Shown here piece by piece: positions 4,675 to 6,448 of a DNA stretch of 6,448 nt. The translations under genes were made by a program, and so were the position numbers. This DNA is from Bacteroidota bacterium (GTDB taxonomy: Bacteria; Bacteroidota; Bacteroidia; Bacteroidales; JAADJA01). The notes beneath the pieces are model-generated. The model ran no database searches, was not told the origin of the DNA, and was given only the letters and a program-made list of their open reading frames with translations. The DNA is taken from positions 1 to 6,448 of the forward strand of contig JAJRTT010000113.1 of assembly GCA_024278155.1 (NCBI GenBank), written 5' to 3'. How positions within the stretch are numbered: the first letter of the stretch is position 1; the number at the start of each line of letters is the position of its first letter.

Positions 4675-6448
4675 TTACTGAACAATGAGTTTTCGTGTTT
4701 GCTTTTGGTCGTTGGCAAATATGGTATAGTAATAAATGCCGGTAGTTAAGTCAGAAACATCCATTGATAAATTGGTTTTGCCTTGCTTAACAATCCCCAA
4801 ATTATCTTTCATGACGATTTGCCCGATCGAATTCCTGAGTTCTGTTTTTACTTCAGAAGCAGTTCCCAGCTGAATACTGAAATAAGTGGTATTGACCGCA
4901 GGGTTCGGGTAGTTTTGCGACAATTCAAAAGTTTCAGTGTTCATTACGGCATTTTTCACATCGGTAAAATAGAACTTGTCATACTCCAAATGGGTGATGG
5001 TATTCTCATGGGCTTCGTGGTTTTCGAGCCATTCAAAAATACCGGGGGCGCCATCTTCCTGGAAAATAATATGGATCTTGTCATTTACGACCGGTGAAAT
5101 GGCGGGATATACACATTCCGAAAACAGATATTGTAAATCGGTGTTCAGGTCTTCGGGGCCAATCCATAAGCTTCCGCCATTGTACGACACATTCACCAAT
5201 ATGTGCCGATAGTTGTTTACGGAATTATCAAAGCCCGGGGCAACACTTGCATAGGAAAGGAAAAGATTGTCGTTGTCATCAATTGCCAATTGTGAAAAAG
5301 AGGTCATTGACTGGTTTCCATAGCTCATCTGGTCGGGCATAATTTCGTAACTTCCATTCTCGTCGGGCAACATATACCCGGATAGATATCCACCATCAAT
5401 CAAGTATTGATTTGTATAAGAACTAATAATAGTTGTATCAAGCGGAGCCATTGATTCGTTCCAATAGATTACACCATCGGTGCCTGTTGGGTACCAATAG
5501 TAAGTCCCGCCCTCATAATACATTAATTTTTTCGAAAAAGTAATATGTGCTTTTCCCTGGGAATCCAATGCAATGGCACAGGTCCCATCCCCGCAAGGAA
5601 TGATATCGGAATCTTCGGGAACATTGAACGGGTCGATGGAAGATTCAAAAACAACTGTTTTTTCCCAAGTGTCCCCATTGTCGGTTGATTTGAAAAGCAA
5701 ACCATCAAAATCATCGAACCCATAACAAAAAGCTATTGTCCCGCCATTGGGAACTGCCCAGGCATAATCGCCATTTGATGAATTCACAAAATAATCCTCG
5801 CCAAGTCCATCTATAACTTCATGTTCAATATCCCAAGTCTCACCTCCATCAGAAGAACGGTAATATAAAAGTGCATTGTCCTGTCCCATGTAAGGGGCAT
5901 CGTAGGTGCGGGCGAGTAAATGAACAAACTCGTTGTTGTCGCCACTGGTCATCATCATAGCCCAAACAATAGACAATCCATCAGGGCCATAAACTTCGGA
6001 TACGGTCCACTCGCCTTCCCCTTTCACTTCCCTGCGATAAAACTTAATGGGCCCCTGGACACCACCGCCCGGATACCAATAATGTGAAATGATTTCCCCG
6101 TTTTCCCCCCATGGGGCATACGATGGCCACCCTGTTCTCTCGTCATCACCAAGGTGCATGTTCAAGGCATCCCAACTTGAATTTTCATAATAATTATAGC
6201 CTGTTCCCCGGTTTGGGGTCAAGTTTTCACCGGCTGCTTGCCATATTGCACCTACGGTCCCGTCAGGAAATTCGTAAATCCTGGTTTGTACATTTGTATA
6301 TGCCTGAAGGTCGTACCAAGTGGTGCCGACAGTGCCAATCAATGGATCGGCCTTTTGCCCGACAATTAATTCAGCCGGATTGACCCGGTCAGGGCTGCTT
6401 TCGATTTCAATCTGTTGTACTCTCTTTCTTTTTGCAGTCTTGTAATAA
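4675..6448 (-). CDS. Secreted T9SS-sorted protein with Asp-box (BNR/sialidase-like) repeats, N-terminus beyond window
   Basis: The frame is open from the stop at 4677-4675 to the right edge, giving 590 residues. A TTG at 6342 could be read as a start, but coding sequence continues before it (VQQIEIESSPDRVNPAELIV and upstream) with no stop, so the true start and signal peptide lie outside. Residue numbers here count from the first full codon at the edge. SSDGGETW (198-205) and STDNGDTW (244-251) are clear Asp-box motifs (SxDxGxTW) and SYNGGSLW (421-428) is a degenerate third, which suggests a sialidase-type beta-propeller. C-terminal residues 506-590 form a type IX sorting domain: FELSQNYPNP, a LRNSIGQIV strand, and DLTTGIYYYTI before a basic KLIVQ end. 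The protein should cross the outer membrane through T9SS, lose this tail, and be anchored or released. The catalytic arginine triad of true sialidases is not recognisable, so I do not call an enzyme; binding, adhesion or an unknown glycan activity are possible. Confidence 0.88.
   Translation of the reverse strand, partial: YYKTAKRKRVQQIEIESSPDRVNPAELIVGQKADPLIGTVGTTWYDLQAYTNVQTRIYEFPDGTVGAIWQAAGENLTPNRGTGYNYYENSSWDALNMHLGDDERTGWPSYAPWGENGEIISHYWYPGGGVQGPIKFYRREVKGEGEWTVSEVYGPDGLSIVWAMMMTSGDNNEFVHLLARTYDAPYMGQDNALLYYRSSDGGETWDIEHEVIDGLGEDYFVNSSNGDYAWAVPNGGTIAFCYGFDDFDGLLFKSTDNGDTWEKTVVFESSIDPFNVPEDSDIIPCGDGTCAIALDSQGKAHITFSKKLMYYEGGTYYWYPTGTDGVIYWNESMAPLDTTIISSYTNQYLIDGGYLSGYMLPDENGSYEIMPDQMSYGNQSMTSFSQLAIDDNDNLFLSYASVAPGFDNSVNNYRHILVNVSYNGGSLWIGPEDLNTDLQYLFSECVYPAISPVVNDKIHIIFQEDGAPGIFEWLENHEAHENTITHLEYDKFYFTDVKNAVMNTETFELSQNYPNPAVNTTYFSIQLGTASEVKTELRNSIGQIVMKDNLGIVKQGKTNLSMDVSDLTTGIYYYTIFANDQKQTRKLIVQ

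Noticed and set aside
6340..6342. TTG as the start of the secreted protein
   Set aside because: Coding-like sequence continues in frame to the window edge without a stop and no signal peptide follows the TTG; the gene is simply cut by the edge.

Overview
The window looks like part of a Bacteroidota chromosome, probably from the Bacteroidia/Marinilabiliales side, although the order is a guess. Three things in the sequence point there: a C-terminal type IX secretion (T9SS) sorting domain on the 4675-6448 gene, a near-perfect Bacteroidota-type promoter (TTTG, 20 bases, TATATTTG) at 902-933, and AT-rich gene starts that mostly lack good Shine-Dalgarno sequences. There are no RNA genes, CRISPR arrays or intact insertion sequences.

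Layout. A PAS-domain sensory protein runs leftward off the left edge (1-830, minus). Diverging from it is an inositol-monophosphatase-family gene (990-1784, plus), followed 54 bases later by a small DUF2061 membrane-protein gene (1839-2171), probably in one operon. A spacer of about 300 bases (2172-2474) contains two structures. One is a compact GC-rich hairpin (2210-2247). The other is a long imperfect palindrome (2252-2414) that no gene explains and that resembles a MITE or other dispersed palindromic element. Next come a ClpP-class membrane serine protease of the NfeD family (2475-3836, plus) and, after an AT-rich spacer ending in a tandem 11-base repeat, a macro-domain ADP-ribose hydrolase-type gene (4064-4570, plus). 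This gene converges on a large secreted protein gene (4675 to the right edge, minus), with a terminator hairpin between them that can serve both directions. The secreted protein has Asp-box (BNR) repeats and a T9SS sorting tail.

The genes do not form one pathway. The window reads as ordinary housekeeping and accessory content: sensing, phosphatase plus membrane protein, membrane proteolysis, ADP-ribose metabolism, and secretion of a beta-propeller-like protein. I see no convincing new multi-gene system. The best candidate for something undescribed is the 163-bp palindrome at 2252-2414. In its outer 27-position stem all four mismatches are A/C, so they would become G-U pairs in a minus-strand transcript.
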